Shown here piece after piece: positions 36,856 to 45,390 of a DNA stretch of 64,000 nt; the stretch's first letter is position 1; every line of letters starts with the position of its first letter. Under the pieces are notes generated by a model that saw only the letters and a list, made by a program, of their open reading frames with translations, had not been told where the DNA came from and did not search any database. Where the stretch lies: the NCBI GenBank assembly GCA_963850605.1, contig CAWKLX010000002.1, forward strand, positions 124,001 to 188,000, given 5' to 3'. Made by a program: the position numbers and the translations under genes. This DNA comes from BOG-908 sp963850605 (GTDB lineage: Bacteria; Pseudomonadota; Alphaproteobacteria; Acetobacterales; Acetobacteraceae).

Positions 36856-37521
36856 GTGCCACCGGCACTGGTGATCTTCGATTGCGATGGTGTGCTGATC
36901 GACAGCGAGCCAGTCTCCCGCGCGCTGCTGGCCGAGGAGGCGCGCGCACTCGGCTGGGATATCACACCGGAATACTGCATGCGCTTCACCGGCCTGACGT
37001 GGTCGGCCATTCGTCCGGTCTATGAAGCGGCCACGGGCCGTGCGCTGCCCGAAAGCTGGCCGGACGAGTTGCAGCGCCGTCTGGTGGCGCGGCTGCGGAC
37101 GGGTGTGACGGCGATGCCGGGTGCCGGGGATGCCTTGCGTGCCGTGGCCGCACTGGGCCTGCCGTATCGCGTCGCGTCCAATTCCTCGCATGAGGAGATG
37201 GCGGAGAAATTCGCCCGCACGGGTTTGGCGCCGCTGGTCGTGGGCCGCGTGCATAGTGCTCGCGACGTCTCGCGCGGTAAACCCGCGCCTGACCTGTTCC
37301 TGGCCGCCGCCTCTGCGGAGGGTGTGGCACCCACGCGGTGCGTGGTCATCGAAGACAGCGCCCCTGGGCTGGCAGCCGCCCACGCCGCGGGCATGCGCAC
37401 CGTGTGTTTCGCGCCTGACGGTCCGCCGCCCGGTCTGGGCGCGGCGCCACACGAGACCGTTCGACACCTGAACGAGCTTGCACCGCTCTTGGCGGGGCTG
37501 CGGCTGGGCAAGGCGGCCTAG
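36856..37521 (+). CDS. HAD-superfamily hydrolase (phosphoglycolate phosphatase-like)
   Basis: Haloacid dehalogenase-type phosphatase. From the GTG at 36856 (5 bases after the hemH stop) it has 221 residues. The four HAD motifs are present: LVIFDCDGVLIDSE (nucleophile DCD), VASNSSHEE, GKPAPDLFL and VVIEDSAPGLAAA. The cap is of the alpha-helical C1 type. A GTG at 36784 inside hemH is also in frame, but would overlap. It may dephosphorylate a sugar phosphate or phosphoglycolate; the substrate is not determined. Confidence 0.85.
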   Translation: MPPALVIFDCDGVLIDSEPVSRALLAEEARALGWDITPEYCMRFTGLTWSAIRPVYEAATGRALPESWPDELQRRLVARLRTGVTAMPGAGDALRAVAALGLPYRVASNSSHEEMAEKFARTGLAPLVVGRVHSARDVSRGKPAPDLFLAAASAEGVAPTRCVVIEDSAPGLAAAHAAGMRTVCFAPDGPPPGLGAAPHETVRHLNELAPLLAGLRLGKAA

Positions 37522-37528
37522 CGAGAGC

Positions 37529-37975
37529 ATGCCCTTCCTGCTGCATCTCTATCCGTGGACGAAGGCGTTCCACATCATCTCGTTCATCGCCTGGATGGCC
37601 GGCATGCTCTATCTGCCGCGCCTGTTCGTCTACCATTGCGCGGTGGCGCCCGGCAGCGAGGCGAGCGAGCTGTTCAAGGTGATGGAGCGGCGCCTCTACA
37701 AGCTGATCATGACCCCGGCGATGTTGGCCACCTTTGCGTTCGGCATCCTGCTGGCCCTGACGCCGGGCCTGGTCGACTGGCACGCCGGCTGGTTTTACGT
37801 GAAACTTGTGGTCGTAGTGGGGTTGGGCGGCGTGCATGGCGCGATGAACAAATGGCGACGCGGATTTCTGAACGACGCCAACGCGAAGCCGCAGAAGTTC
37901 TACCGGATCGCTAACGAGGTGCCGACCGTGCTGATGCTGGTGGCGGTCATCATGGTAGTTGTGCAACCGTTCTGA
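37529..37975 (+). CDS. hemJ: protoporphyrinogen IX oxidase, HemJ type
   Basis: Membrane protein that oxidises protoporphyrinogen IX. From the ATG at 37529 it has 148 residues and four membrane segments. The signature HIISFIAWMAGMLYLPRLF and YHC carry the conserved histidine and the RLF motif of UPF0093/HemJ, and LYKLIMTPAML with KLVVVVGLGGVHGAM follows. Its place after hemE and hemH, with no hemG or hemY in the window, supports HemJ as the oxidase of this heme cluster. Confidence 0.93.
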   Translation: MPFLLHLYPWTKAFHIISFIAWMAGMLYLPRLFVYHCAVAPGSEASELFKVMERRLYKLIMTPAMLATFAFGILLALTPGLVDWHAGWFYVKLVVVVGLGGVHGAMNKWRRGFLNDANAKPQKFYRIANEVPTVLMLVAVIMVVVQPF

Positions 37976-38362
37976 TCGACTGAGCTGTGATGCCGCGCAA
38001 AGAAGAGCGGATTACCAAGACACAAAGTACACCAAGATCTCCGGCGCGTTGACTCGACCGGCTTGAACGATACTCATGTACGATGGTAAAGGTTCTAATT
38101 TAGAATGCGGGCTATTATCGAATTGCTTGACGCTCCGTTCACCTACTCTCTCATCGGTATATCTCGGGCGATTTGAGGACCATACGACCATCACGTTTCC
38201 GCCCCCCGTGGCCTTTCCCCCTTGAACCCCGGTGGTAACTATGCCAGTTGACCGCTGTCCGGCGGCGATCTCTTGTCCGCAGCGCGACCATCCTGCCCAT
38301 CACGTCTGTCCGGTCGGCGCATATGACGGGCACGTCCTCCGCATTACCCAAGGCACATCCAC
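37976..38362 (+). other. long non-coding leader upstream of rho
   Basis: 387 bases with no convincing gene. The first 190 bases are clearly less GC-rich than the flanks (for example around 38085-38130), and the rest has C-rich, G-poor stretches such as 38190-38230. In many bacteria rho mRNA has a long leader in which Rho terminates its own transcription, so a promoter near the AT-rich part and an autoregulatory leader are reasonable. No definite -10/-35 pair was identified. Confidence 0.35.
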
Positions 38363-39637
38363 ATGCATCTTGCCGAACTCAAGGCAAAATCCCCCCCCGA
38401 CCTGCTGAGCTTCGCCAAATCCCTCTCCATCGAGAACGCATCCAGCCTGCGCAAGCAGGACATGATGTTCGCGATCCTGAAAAACCTGGCCGAGAGCGAC
38501 CAGGCGATCCATGGGGATGGCACGCTGGAAATCCTGCCGGACGGGTTCGGCTTCCTCCGCAGCCCGGAGAGCAACTACCTCCCCGGTCCGGACGACATCT
38601 ACGTGTCCCCCAACCAGGTCCGCCGATACGGTCTGCGCAACGGCGATACGGTGGATGGCCAGATACGGGCGCCGCGCGACGGTGAGCGCTATTTCGCGCT
38701 GCTCAAGCTCGACAACGTGAATTTCGAGGCGCCGGACGCGGTGCGCCACCGCATCAATTTCGACAACCTGACCCCGCTCTATCCGGACCGCCGGCTGAAG
38801 ATGGAAATGGACCTGCCGGTCAGCACCGTCAAAGGCGCGCAGCGGGACTATACGCCGCGGGTGATCGACCTTGTCGCCCCGATCGGGATGGGCCAGCGCG
38901 CGCTGATTGTGGCGCCGCCGCGCACCGGCAAGACGGTGATGCTGCAGAGCATCGCCACCGCCATTTCGCAGAATCACCCTGAAGTCTTCCTGATCGTGCT
39001 GCTGATCGACGAGCGGCCGGAGGAAGTCACCGACATGGCCCGTACGGTGAAGGGCGAGGTCGTCGCCAGTACGTTCGACGAGATGGCGACGCGCCATGTG
39101 CAGGTGACCGAGATGGTGCTGGAAAAAGCCAAGCGGCTGGTCGAGCACAAGCGCGACGTCGTGATCCTGCTCGACTCGATCACCCGCCTGGCGCGGGCCT
39201 ACAACACGGTCGTCCCCTCATCCGGCAAGGTGCTGACCGGCGGCGTGGACGCCAACGCCCTGCAGCGCCCGAAGCGGTTCTTCGGTGCGGCCCGCAACAT
39301 CGAGGAAGGCGGGTCGCTGACCATCATCGCGACCGCGCTGATCGATACGGGCAGCCGCATGGACGAGGTGATTTTCGAGGAGTTCAAGGGCACCGGCAAT
39401 TCCGAGATCATTCTGGACCGGAAATTGTCTGACAAGCGCACCTTCCCGGCCATCGACATCACCAAGAGCGGCACCCGCAAGGAGGAGCTGCTGGTCGACA
39501 AGGGGACGTTGTCGAAAATGTGGGTGCTGCGGCGTATCCTGAACCCGATGGGTGCGTCGGACGGCATGGATTTCCTGCTCGACAAGCTGAAATACAGCAA
39601 GTCCAACCAGGACTTCTTTGACGCAATGAATACTTAG
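38363..39637 (+). CDS. rho: transcription termination factor Rho
   Basis: Hexameric RNA-dependent ATPase. The 424 residues have a Rho N-terminal helix bundle (LLSFAKSLSIENASSLRKQD), the RNA-binding OSB fold with GFGFLRSPESNYLPGPDDIY, Walker A APPRTGKTVMLQS, LLIDERPEEVTDMAR, the Walker B region VVILLDSITRLARAYN and the R-loop. The N-terminus is short, without the extra insertion found in some high-GC actinobacteria. The gene is intact. Confidence 0.98.
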   Translation: MHLAELKAKSPPDLLSFAKSLSIENASSLRKQDMMFAILKNLAESDQAIHGDGTLEILPDGFGFLRSPESNYLPGPDDIYVSPNQVRRYGLRNGDTVDGQIRAPRDGERYFALLKLDNVNFEAPDAVRHRINFDNLTPLYPDRRLKMEMDLPVSTVKGAQRDYTPRVIDLVAPIGMGQRALIVAPPRTGKTVMLQSIATAISQNHPEVFLIVLLIDERPEEVTDMARTVKGEVVASTFDEMATRHVQVTEMVLEKAKRLVEHKRDVVILLDSITRLARAYNTVVPSSGKVLTGGVDANALQRPKRFFGAARNIEEGGSLTIIATALIDTGSRMDEVIFEEFKGTGNSEIILDRKLSDKRTFPAIDITKSGTRKEELLVDKGTLSKMWVLRRILNPMGASDGMDFLLDKLKYSKSNQDFFDAMNT

Positions 39638-39688
39638 ACGTAACGTCCGGCGCATCCCGGGCGGACGTCGTGGGACGGGAGTTGGGTC

Positions 39689-40078
39689 ATGCGCCTCCTC
39701 GCTGTGCTGATCGTTATCTGCCCTGCCGCATCCGCGCTGGCGCAGAAACCCGCGCCCATGGCGATCGTCCCCTGGGCCTCGCTGGCGCCGGCGCCCGGTT
39801 CGGCCGAGGCGCGCCTGGGCATGCGGGCGCAGCCGACGCGGACCGATGTGTTCGGGTCCGACGGCAGCGAGACCATCACGGTGATCGGCCGCAGACGCGC
39901 GCCGGTGGAGGCCGAGGAACTGCGCCGGGAGGCGCCGGGTGCGGAGTCCTGGGCGTCCGACGCAGCCCAGCCTGTGGTTCCGGGGTTCGGCGATAGCTGC
40001 AGTTATAAATCCGGCTGCTTCGACAAGAACCAGAAAGGTCTGTTCGACACGATACCGAGCCTGCTGGGCGACAATTAG
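39689..40078 (+). CDS. small secreted protein of unknown function
   Basis: A 129-residue frame with a GGGAG site before the ATG. The N-terminus MRLLAVLIVICPAASALA is a clear signal peptide. The mature part has a basic-acidic patch (VIGRRRAPVEAEELRREA) and ends in a short Cys-containing stretch (DSCSYKSGCFDKNQKGLF) and DTIPSLLGDN; the two Cys could form a disulfide. Not recognised. Its stop TAG is the first three bases of repeat copy 1. Confidence 0.6.
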   Translation: MRLLAVLIVICPAASALAQKPAPMAIVPWASLAPAPGSAEARLGMRAQPTRTDVFGSDGSETITVIGRRRAPVEAEELRREAPGAESWASDAAQPVVPGFGDSCSYKSGCFDKNQKGLFDTIPSLLGDN

Positions 40079-40180
40079 AGCATGATCCGTTCGCATTGGC
40101 TCACGGACGAAGCGCTAGCTGATTGTTTTGGCAAGCATCTTTACCCGACCGAACGATTCCGTTCGATCGGATGATGCTCA
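40076..40180 (+). repeat. 105-bp repeat with terminal inverted repeats, copy 1
   Basis: Begins TAGAGCATGATCC and ends GGATGATGCTC; the ends are inverted repeats with one mismatch. An inner palindrome CGAACGATTCCGTTCG lies near the right end. The sequence recurs at 40802-40906 with about nine differences. The first three bases are the stop codon of the upstream gene. It looks like a palindromic intergenic repeat or a tiny non-autonomous element; no transposase is nearby. Confidence 0.8.
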
Positions 40181-40188
40181 AGGCGGGC

Positions 40189-40737
40189 ATGGACCAGGAA
40201 CGCGACGCTGCCCTGTCCATCAGGGTGGCCGCATCCAACGATTCGGGCGCGCTGGCACTGGTCGGGTCGGCCACCATGCTGGAGACGTATGCCGATCGCA
40301 TCCCAGGCCCAGACCTGGTCGCCCATTGCGCCAACCGGCACGGCGCCACCTTTTATGAGGCCTGGCTCGGTGATCCGGGGATTACGATCTGGCTGGCCGA
40401 GACATCGACGGGTGCGCCAGCGGGCTATCTGGTGTTGATGCCGGTGACTTTGTCCTATGCAGACCGGCATCCGAGCGACCTGGAAGTGCAGCGCATCTAT
40501 GTCCTGGGCTGGTATCAGGGTACCGGTGTGGGCAGTCGGTTGATGCGATGTGCGCTTCGCGCGGCAGGGATGCGCGCCGCCAACCGGCTTGTGCTGGGCG
40601 TGATGAAGGCGAATGAGCCGGCCGTCGCCTTCTACCACCGCCAGGGTTTCGAGGTCATTGGCAGTCGGCAGTTCCAGGTCGGCGCCTCCGTCTTCGACGA
40701 CCACATCATGGGGCGGGCGTGTCCACCCACCCCATAG
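40189..40737 (+). CDS. GNAT-family N-acetyltransferase
   Basis: Acetyl-CoA-dependent acyltransferase. From the ATG at 40189, which has an AAGG site and lies just past repeat copy 1, it has 182 residues. The acetyl-CoA-binding motif is QRIYVLGWYQGTGVGSRLMR (Q/RxxGxG/A), followed by LVLGVMKANEPAVAFYHRQG and a final strand with GSRQFQVGASVFDDHIM. An ATG at 40171 is also in frame but lies in the repeat. The substrate is unknown. The gene lies alone between the two repeat copies, as if the repeats framed it. Confidence 0.85.
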   Translation: MDQERDAALSIRVAASNDSGALALVGSATMLETYADRIPGPDLVAHCANRHGATFYEAWLGDPGITIWLAETSTGAPAGYLVLMPVTLSYADRHPSDLEVQRIYVLGWYQGTGVGSRLMRCALRAAGMRAANRLVLGVMKANEPAVAFYHRQGFEVIGSRQFQVGASVFDDHIMGRACPPTP

Positions 40738-40801
40738 ACCAAGCCGCTGGCCGGCTTGTGTTTACGACGCAGGCCGAAGCGGCCTGTCCGACTTGGGATC
40801 A

Positions 40802-40906
40802 TAGAGCATGATCCCTTCGCATTGGCTCACGGACCAAGCTCTAGCTGATTGTTTTAGCGAGCATCTTTATCGACCGAACGGTTCCGTTCGATCGGATGAT
40901 GCTCTA
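40802..40906 (+). repeat. 105-bp repeat with terminal inverted repeats, copy 2
   Basis: Same orientation and length as copy 1. It begins TAGAGCATGATCC and ends GGATGATGCTCTA; here the right end is complete, so both ends carry TAGAGCATSATCC as an inverted pair. The inner palindrome is CGAACGGTTCCGTTCG. It lies between the GNAT gene and the 3' end of the propeller-protein gene. The two copies frame 725 bases from left end to left end. Confidence 0.8.
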
Positions 40907-40928
40907 GGTAACGCAGCTTACCCTGCTT

Positions 40929-42236
40929 TCACGGCGCGAATTTGCAGAGGTTACCACCGTATGCGCCGCACGCACCGATCACGGCGCCGTTGGCCACGAG
41001 CGGTGTGGCCTCAGTGCCGGCGTGGCCGTCCGTCGAGCCATACGACCGCAATTGCGCGCCCGTCTTCGCGTCGAACGCGCATTGATCACCCTGCGGATTG
41101 GTATACCGGTCGCATGACGCAAAGAGCACCCCATTGGCGACCGAAACGCCCGAATTGAAGCAGCCAGTGGTGCCGTTGCACGTATAGGACCAACGCTGCG
41201 CGCCGGTCTTCAACGACAGCGCATACAGACTGCCAGACCCATTGGTGCCCGCGTAGAAATAGGCAAGGCCGTTGGCCACTGCCGGAGGGTACAGGCTATA
41301 ATCCGATGTACCCCCCAAGACGCCCTTTTGCCAGACGACGGCCAGGGTTGTTTCGTCGAAGGCGGTGAAGATTGTATCGCCACCAACACTGTTGTTGTTG
41401 GACAGAACCTTGCCGCCGCTGATCGATAATGCCGAATAGCCGGCGAAACCGCCCCCTCCGAGGCCCGCGGAGCACCGCATGCCCGAGCCGTCCGCTTCTT
41501 TCACAGCGCAGATGAACGTGTCAGCTCCGCCGGTTTGGTAAAACACCTCGCCCTTGTCGATGGCAAACGGCGTGCCATCACTCTTGGTGGTGACGGATTC
41601 CGATACTGCCCATACAATCTGCCCCGTAGCCGCGTTCAGCGCGTAAACGTTGTCGCCGGAGACGGGGCTGTTGAAACCGCCATAACCTTCACTGAAGAAA
41701 ACATTTCCGCTGTCGAACACCGGCACGCAGTCGGGGGCACTGGATGTTGGTACCTGGCCGCCAACGTTCGAAACTGTGAAACTCCATATCAAGGCGCCCG
41801 TGGCAGCATTCAGCGCGCACATGCCGTTGTGACCTTGTCCGTCGACCTTGCAGGTGGTGAACACGCGGTTACCCCCGGCGGTGATGCCCAACGGAAGGCC
41901 GCCCGCGTAGGTCCATAGCATCGCGCCAGTGGTGGCCTTGACCGCATAAACGGTGCCGTCAGTCGATTGCGCATAATCGACCCCGTTCAGTTCGACGGGG
42001 GCCGCCCCCTGAATGCCATTCGGGATCGGCACGGCCCATTTCTGGGTCAGACTGCCAATGTTGGCCGCGGAGATCGTGGTCTCCTTCTTGTTGTAGCCGG
42101 TGTGCTGGGCGTTCAAGCCAGGCTGGGGCCAGTTGAAGCTGGCCGCCTGCGCCAGCGTCATGGACCCGAACAGAGCCAGCGTGGCGGAAGCGGCCAGGCC
42201 GATTGCCAACTCAAGGTGAGCGTGCAGGTATCTCAT
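40929..42236 (-). CDS. secreted PQQ-like beta-propeller protein
   Basis: A 435-residue exported protein: signal peptide (LAASATLALFGSMTLAQA) then repeated propeller blades with the W-motif pattern, for example DGTVYAVKATTGAMLWTYAG, NAATGALIWSF, LNAATGQIVWAVSE, LSLKTGAQRWSY and DAKTGAQLRSYG. Cysteine pairs in several loops (DCVPVF, MRCSAG, YTCNGTTGCF, CDRYTNPQGDQC) suggest disulfides. The catalytic residues of PQQ dehydrogenases are not recognisable, so it may be a structural or sensory propeller. It is divergent from the ECF sigma gene and shares a 120-base intergenic region with it. Confidence 0.8.
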   Translation of the reverse strand: MRYLHAHLELAIGLAASATLALFGSMTLAQAASFNWPQPGLNAQHTGYNKKETTISAANIGSLTQKWAVPIPNGIQGAAPVELNGVDYAQSTDGTVYAVKATTGAMLWTYAGGLPLGITAGGNRVFTTCKVDGQGHNGMCALNAATGALIWSFTVSNVGGQVPTSSAPDCVPVFDSGNVFFSEGYGGFNSPVSGDNVYALNAATGQIVWAVSESVTTKSDGTPFAIDKGEVFYQTGGADTFICAVKEADGSGMRCSAGLGGGGFAGYSALSISGGKVLSNNNSVGGDTIFTAFDETTLAVVWQKGVLGGTSDYSLYPPAVANGLAYFYAGTNGSGSLYALSLKTGAQRWSYTCNGTTGCFNSGVSVANGVLFASCDRYTNPQGDQCAFDAKTGAQLRSYGSTDGHAGTEATPLVANGAVIGACGAYGGNLCKFAP

Positions 42237-42357
42237 GTGATGTTTGTTCCCGATGGGTATGCCTGTTACGAGAGGCGTGCGGCAGCCTCAAAACCCGTCA
42301 CGGTCGCGGCGTTTTTTTGAGCCTGCCGATTGCCGTGCGGTTGGGGGGCAGCACGCT

Positions 42358-42912
42358 TTGGCCGATGAACGCATCGACGCCCTGTGGAACGGCCTCGTGC
42401 GCGGGGATGGCGCCGCGCGCGATCGATTACTGGCGTTGCATTACCAGGAGTTCCGGGCCGTGGCCCGCCGAGTATTGCGCGACGATGGAGGGCAGCTCTC
42501 CATGCAGCCGACGGACCTGGCGCACGAGGCGGCGCTGCGCATCCTGAAGCTGGCCCGCATCGATTGGCGGGACCGCGCACATTTCCTGGCCTTATCCGCC
42601 CGGGTGATGCGGCAGACGCTCATCGACGAGGTGCGCCGCTATCGCGCCGTCAAGCGCCAGAAGCCGGAGGTGACAACGTGGCTGGCTGGGCCCGATGCGC
42701 CAAGGCTGCTGCCCATCGACCGGTTGGACGACGCGCTGACAACCCTGTTCGCCATCGACACGGACCGCGCACGGGTGGTGGAGCTGCGCTTCTACGGCGG
42801 ATTGACTGTGGCGGAGATCGCCCTGGAGACCGGTGTTTCGGAAAGCACGGTTGAGCGGCAATGGCGGGCCGCCCGCGCCTGGTTGCTGGCTGAGCTGGCC
42901 GATGATCCGTGA
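42358..42912 (+). CDS. ECF sigma factor (Sig-70_X6/ECF43-like)
   Basis: Extracytoplasmic function sigma factor. From a TTG at 42358 with a G-rich site it has 184 residues: region 2 (LLALHYQEFRAVARRVLRDD and PTDLAHEAALRI, then DRAHFLALSARVMRQTLID) and region 4 (ELRFYGGLTVAEIALETGVS, ESTVERQWRAARAWL). The DRAHFLALSARVMRQ-type region is typical of the ECF group whose partner is a Ser/Thr kinase instead of an anti-sigma factor. Its stop lies 8 bases inside the kinase gene. No anti-sigma gene is present. An upstream start to 42244 is open. Confidence 0.85.
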   Translation: MADERIDALWNGLVRGDGAARDRLLALHYQEFRAVARRVLRDDGGQLSMQPTDLAHEAALRILKLARIDWRDRAHFLALSARVMRQTLIDEVRRYRAVKRQKPEVTTWLAGPDAPRLLPIDRLDDALTTLFAIDTDRARVVELRFYGGLTVAEIALETGVSESTVERQWRAARAWLLAELADDP

Positions 42913-45325
42913 CGGGGCAGCGCTGCTCCGCGAGCGGCGCGCATTGGACGCGCTGGATCAGGCCCTGACTTGGGCGCCCGAGAACCGCATCGCCACGCTG
43001 CGGGCGATGTTCGCCGATGACCCGGAACTGATCCAGCGTGTCGAGCACCTGCTCGACGCCCAGCGCGACGCCCACCTGATGCGCACGCTTCCGCCCGTGC
43101 CGGACGAACATAGGGTGGAGGCAGCGGTGCCGGAGTGCGTAGGCGCCTATCGTGTCGCCGCGCCGATCGGCGAAGGCGGTATGGGCACGGTGTATCGCGG
43201 CGAGCGGATCGAGGGCGGGTTCGAGCAGACCGTCGCCATAAAACTGATCCGCCGCGGGCTGTTTTCCCGTGCGGCGGCCGACCGTTTTGCCCAGGAGCGG
43301 GACATCCTGGCGCGGCTGCAACATCCGCATGTGACAAGGCTGTACGACGGCGGCATGACCGCGGAGGGCCATTCCTACATCGTCATGGAACTGATCGACG
43401 GCCTGCCGATCACGCAGCACGCCGCCGCTTGCGGGCTGGATTTTTCCGCCCGGCTGACGCTGTTCGCGGATGTATGCGACGCCGCGGGCTACGCTCACCA
43501 GCAGGGCGTGGTGCACGCCGACATCAAGCCCGGCAACGTTCTGATCGACCGGACGCACGGAGTAAAACTGCTCGATTTCGGCATTTCCGCACTGGTGGCG
43601 GCGGACCAGGCCAGAGGCGGCGCGTGCACCGCGTCCTATGCCAGCCCGCAGCAGCAGCGCGGCGAACGGCCGACACCCGCGGACGACATATTCGCATTGG
43701 GCTGCCTGTTGCAGGCGTTGGTCGGGCAGGGAAAACCCGGCGCTGGCGCGCGGAGTCGCGAACTGCATGCAGTCATCGCCAAGGCTCGCGCGGTCAATCC
43801 ATCGGACCGATACGCATCCTGCGGTGCGCTGTCGGACGATGTGTTGCGGCTGCGCGAAGGATTTCCGGTGCGCGCCCGCCCGGCGAGGCGGCGGCGGATT
43901 TTGCTATTCTTCTGGCGCCGCCACCGCCTGGCTGCATCCGCGACGCTGGCCGCGATCGTTGCGTTGATGATCGGCTTGCTTGTGACGACAACGCTTGAAA
44001 TCCGCGCCCGCGCCGCGCGTGCGCAGGCCGATGCGCGGTTCGTTGAGGTTCGGGCACTGTCGCGCTACCTCCTCGACGACGTTACCGACCAGTTGCAGGC
44101 ATTTCCTGGCACATCCGCGCTGCGGCGGGACATTGCGACGCGCTCGCGCGATTATCTGGAGCGGCTGAGCCAAGTGCCAGGCGCATCGGCTGGCATCGGG
44201 CTGGAGGTGGCGCAGGGCTACGCCAAGACCGGGCGCATTCTGGGGCTGCCCGATGTGCAGGGTATGGGTGATGTGGCCGCGGCGAAGCGTGATCTGGCGA
44301 AGGCGGAGAATGCGTTGCGCGCAATGGCGGCGTCGGCAACAGGCCCTGCGCTCCGCGCCGACATGGCCGCCCCGATCAAGACCATTCTGGCGCAGGTTCT
44401 ATCCACCCGCGCCGCAGTCGCCCGTACGGTGGATAATGATACTAACTCGGCCCTGCGTATGTATCGCGAAGCTGCCCGGCTGACGGCGCCGGAGCACGGT
44501 CATCCAGACCAGCGACCGATAGAGCAGCGCCTGGTGCGCGCGCGTGCATTGATCGGCCAAGCTGAGATTTTCAATGACAATAGCCAGCCAGCCGACATGC
44601 TGGCCCCGTTGGATGATGCGGCTTCTGAACTGCGCAGCGTGCCGCAGGAGCCGGATCGTACCGGCCGTGCGCTGACGAAGGCGACGGTGCTCAACCTGCG
44701 CGGTGACGCGGTCTATTACCTGGGCGATGTCGCGGGATCGCTGGCACTGTACCAGCAGGCGGCCGCGACGCTGGAAGCGGCGCGCGGCAAGGCGCCCGAC
44801 ATGCGCCTGCTGGAACGCAGCGCTTTCACATCCTGGAACATTGCCTCCGTGCTCGACGAACTTGGCCGCAAGCAGGAGGGCCTGGCGGTGATCGAGCGCG
44901 GCGTGGCGGACGCAGAATTGATGCGGCTGTTTGAGAACAGCACCCGCGCGCACCACGTGGTGGATATCGTTCATACGCAGCGCGCACAGGCGCTGGCGTC
45001 GCTTGGCCGCTTCGACGAGGCGATTGCCCAGGCCAGAGCCGAACTTGCCGACGTGCGCGCCACCGCCGCCGCCTCGCCAGGAAGTTTCGAGGCCGCGCGC
45101 GCCGTTCCGATCGTGCTGCGCCCGGTGGGCGAGGTGTACCTGGCAGCGGGACGGATACAAGAGGCCTGTGCGGCGTTCAGCGAAGCGCGCCAAGCCTGGC
45201 GATCGTTGCAGACAACAAAGGGAATGACCGGCTTCGATGTAGTGTCAGAGCTACCGGTATTGGATCGGGAGATACTGCACTGCGGCGGTCCGGCAGCAAC
45301 ACCGAAGCCGCCCGATCACCGATGA
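42902..45325 (+). CDS. membrane serine/threonine protein kinase with TPR-like sensor domain
   Basis: From the ATG at 42902 (overlapping the sigma gene by 11 bases) it has 807 residues. The kinase domain (about 80-315) has a glycine loop GEGGMGTVYRG, the ATP lysine in VAIKLI (about 114), a catalytic loop HADIKPGNVL (HAD instead of HRD), LLDFGIS and a SPQQ in place of APE. A membrane span (LAASATLAAIVALMIGLLV, about 345-365) precedes a roughly 440-residue helical region, with TPR-like repeats, predicted to face the periplasm. Kinases of this design are paired with ECF43-type sigma factors and activate them by phosphorylation. Confidence 0.88.
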   Translation: MIRDGAALLRERRALDALDQALTWAPENRIATLRAMFADDPELIQRVEHLLDAQRDAHLMRTLPPVPDEHRVEAAVPECVGAYRVAAPIGEGGMGTVYRGERIEGGFEQTVAIKLIRRGLFSRAAADRFAQERDILARLQHPHVTRLYDGGMTAEGHSYIVMELIDGLPITQHAAACGLDFSARLTLFADVCDAAGYAHQQGVVHADIKPGNVLIDRTHGVKLLDFGISALVAADQARGGACTASYASPQQQRGERPTPADDIFALGCLLQALVGQGKPGAGARSRELHAVIAKARAVNPSDRYASCGALSDDVLRLREGFPVRARPARRRRILLFFWRRHRLAASATLAAIVALMIGLLVTTTLEIRARAARAQADARFVEVRALSRYLLDDVTDQLQAFPGTSALRRDIATRSRDYLERLSQVPGASAGIGLEVAQGYAKTGRILGLPDVQGMGDVAAAKRDLAKAENALRAMAASATGPALRADMAAPIKTILAQVLSTRAAVARTVDNDTNSALRMYREAARLTAPEHGHPDQRPIEQRLVRARALIGQAEIFNDNSQPADMLAPLDDAASELRSVPQEPDRTGRALTKATVLNLRGDAVYYLGDVAGSLALYQQAAATLEAARGKAPDMRLLERSAFTSWNIASVLDELGRKQEGLAVIERGVADAELMRLFENSTRAHHVVDIVHTQRAQALASLGRFDEAIAQARAELADVRATAAASPGSFEAARAVPIVLRPVGEVYLAAGRIQEACAAFSEARQAWRSLQTTKGMTGFDVVSELPVLDREILHCGGPAATPKPPDHR

Positions 45326-45390
45326 CATGATCAGGCAACATCTTCGACGTGATGTGGGTAGGCTTGTCGAATTTCCCCTCTGATCGCCCC

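Noticed and set aside
38012..38194. A 60-residue minus-strand frame upstream of rho
   Set aside because: No ribosome site, no recognisable pattern and it lies in the likely rho leader.
40808..41158. A 116-residue frame beginning in repeat copy 2
   Set aside because: Starts inside the repeat and overlaps the propeller gene on the other strand; Arg/Thr-rich shadow.
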